DNA of 5,750 nucleotides, taken from the NCBI GenBank assembly GCA_934654585.1, contig CAKUGF010000042.1, positions 1 through 5,750 of the forward strand. The letters are read 5' to 3'. The first letter of the stretch is position 1. The number at the start of each line of letters is the position of its first letter. This DNA is from an uncultured Collinsella sp. GTDB taxonomy: Bacteria > Actinomycetota > Coriobacteriia > Coriobacteriales > Coriobacteriaceae. Positions 5,141 through 5,750 of the stretch are shown one piece after another. The position numbers were made by a program, and so were the translations under genes. The notes beneath the pieces are model-generated. The model was not told the origin of the DNA. It did not search any database and saw only the letters and a program-made list of their open reading frames with translations.

Positions 5141-5750
5141 ATGCTTACCCAAGCAATCCTCATCGGACTTATCGCCGCATTTGGTAAGTTCGACTACCAG
5201 CTCGGTACGCTCTATGCGTTCCGTCCCATCGTCCTGTGCCCGCTCGTGGGCCTGGTGCTGGGGGATTTGCAGTCCGGTCTCGCGATTGGCGCGAGCCTGG
5301 AGCTGCTGTTCATGGGCTCGATCTCCATCGGCGCCTACGTTCCGCCCGATGAGACGATCGGCGGCGTGCTCGCCTGCGCCTTCGCTATCCAGCTGGGCCA
5401 GAGCACCGAGGCTGCCATCGCACTCGCTATGCCTATCGCCACGCTGTGCCTCGCCATCAAGAACATCCTGAACGCAGCCCTGCCGATCCTGGTCGACCGC
5501 GCGGATGTCTTCTCTGCCCAGGGTAACCTCAAGGGCGTCTACGCGATGCACTTCCTGATTGGCTCCACGGGCGTCCTCATGGCGTTCCTGCTGTGCTCGC
5601 TGTCGTTCTATCTGGGCGCTGACGCGATCCAGGGCATGCTCGACTTCATTCCGCAGTTCGTGCTTGACGGCTTCGGCGTCGCCGCCAACATCCTGCCGGC
5701 CATGGGCTTCGCCATGCTCGGCCGCCTGGTGCTCACCAAGCAGCTCGTGC
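5141..5750 (+). CDS. PTS mannose/sorbose-family EIIC component (3' truncated by window edge)
   Basis: The first 203 residues of the membrane permease subunit that, with EIID, carries the sugar across the cytoplasmic membrane. Hydrophobic segments lie near 3-14, 28-41, 46-64, 72-84, 91-117, 136-158 and 178-198. The family core is clear: FRPIVLCPLVGLVLGDLQSGLAIGASLELLFMG (27-59) followed by IGAYVPPDETIGG (63-75), where E. coli ManY has HRPLIA...VGIVLGD. The Phe in place of the His of HRP is a small departure. ATG 5141 has AAAGGGGG (5129-5136) four bases upstream; ATG 5137 opens another frame that stops after 16 codons. About 60 residues are missing, compared with the usual 260-270. Codon use is C/G-ending, like the deglycase. 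An EIID gene should follow. Confidence 0.93.
   Translation, partial: MLTQAILIGLIAAFGKFDYQLGTLYAFRPIVLCPLVGLVLGDLQSGLAIGASLELLFMGSISIGAYVPPDETIGGVLACAFAIQLGQSTEAAIALAMPIATLCLAIKNILNAALPILVDRADVFSAQGNLKGVYAMHFLIGSTGVLMAFLLCSLSFYLGADAIQGMLDFIPQFVLDGFGVAANILPAMGFAMLGRLVLTKQLV

Noticed and set aside
4609..5163. A 184-codon open frame on the minus strand opposite EIIB
   Set aside because: The sense strand has the conserved HGQV phosphorylation motif and a correct ribosome binding site; the antisense product has no motif.

Overview
The window looks like chromosome from a moderately GC-rich (roughly 60 %) actinobacterial gut anaerobe, most likely Collinsella or a close Coriobacteriia relative. This is inferred from codon use, the lack of sigma-54 signals and the gene set; no marker gene fixes the taxon. 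All genes are on the + strand.

Layout: (1) the last 47 codons of an unidentified gene (1-144); (2) two overlapping GntR/HutC-type regulators with UTRA ligand-binding domains (183-950 and 935-1648); (3) a 193-base non-coding control region (1649-1841) full of dyads, with a 19-bp GTAT-N3-ATAC palindrome next to the ribosome binding site of the following gene; (4) a carbohydrate operon of two different SIS-domain proteins (1842-2957 and 3019-4080), a mannose-family PTS EIIA (4123-4542), EIIB (4600-5082) and the first 203 codons of EIIC (5141 to the window edge). An EIID gene would be expected just past the edge.

Working model: a substrate is imported and phosphorylated by the mannose-family permease (EIIA His9 to EIIB His13 to substrate through EIIC/EIID). 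The two SIS enzymes then act on the sugar phosphate. The second SIS protein matches the FrlB/GfrF-type deglycases closely in its C-terminal half, and both SIS proteins keep the Glu/His pair of this fold 16 residues apart. A mannose-family PTS with two SIS deglycases is the make-up of the Salmonella gfr system for fructoselysine and glucoselysine. The best reading is therefore an Amadori-compound (glycated amino acid) uptake and deglycation operon, yielding glucose 6-phosphate and a free amino acid, under local control by one or both GntR proteins. The substrate is inferred and not shown by the sequence.

Each gap between the operon genes carries a small perfect or near-perfect stem-loop with no T-run. 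This suggests mRNA processing or translational tuning more than termination. No RNA genes, insertion sequences, CRISPR arrays, attachment sites or origins were seen.
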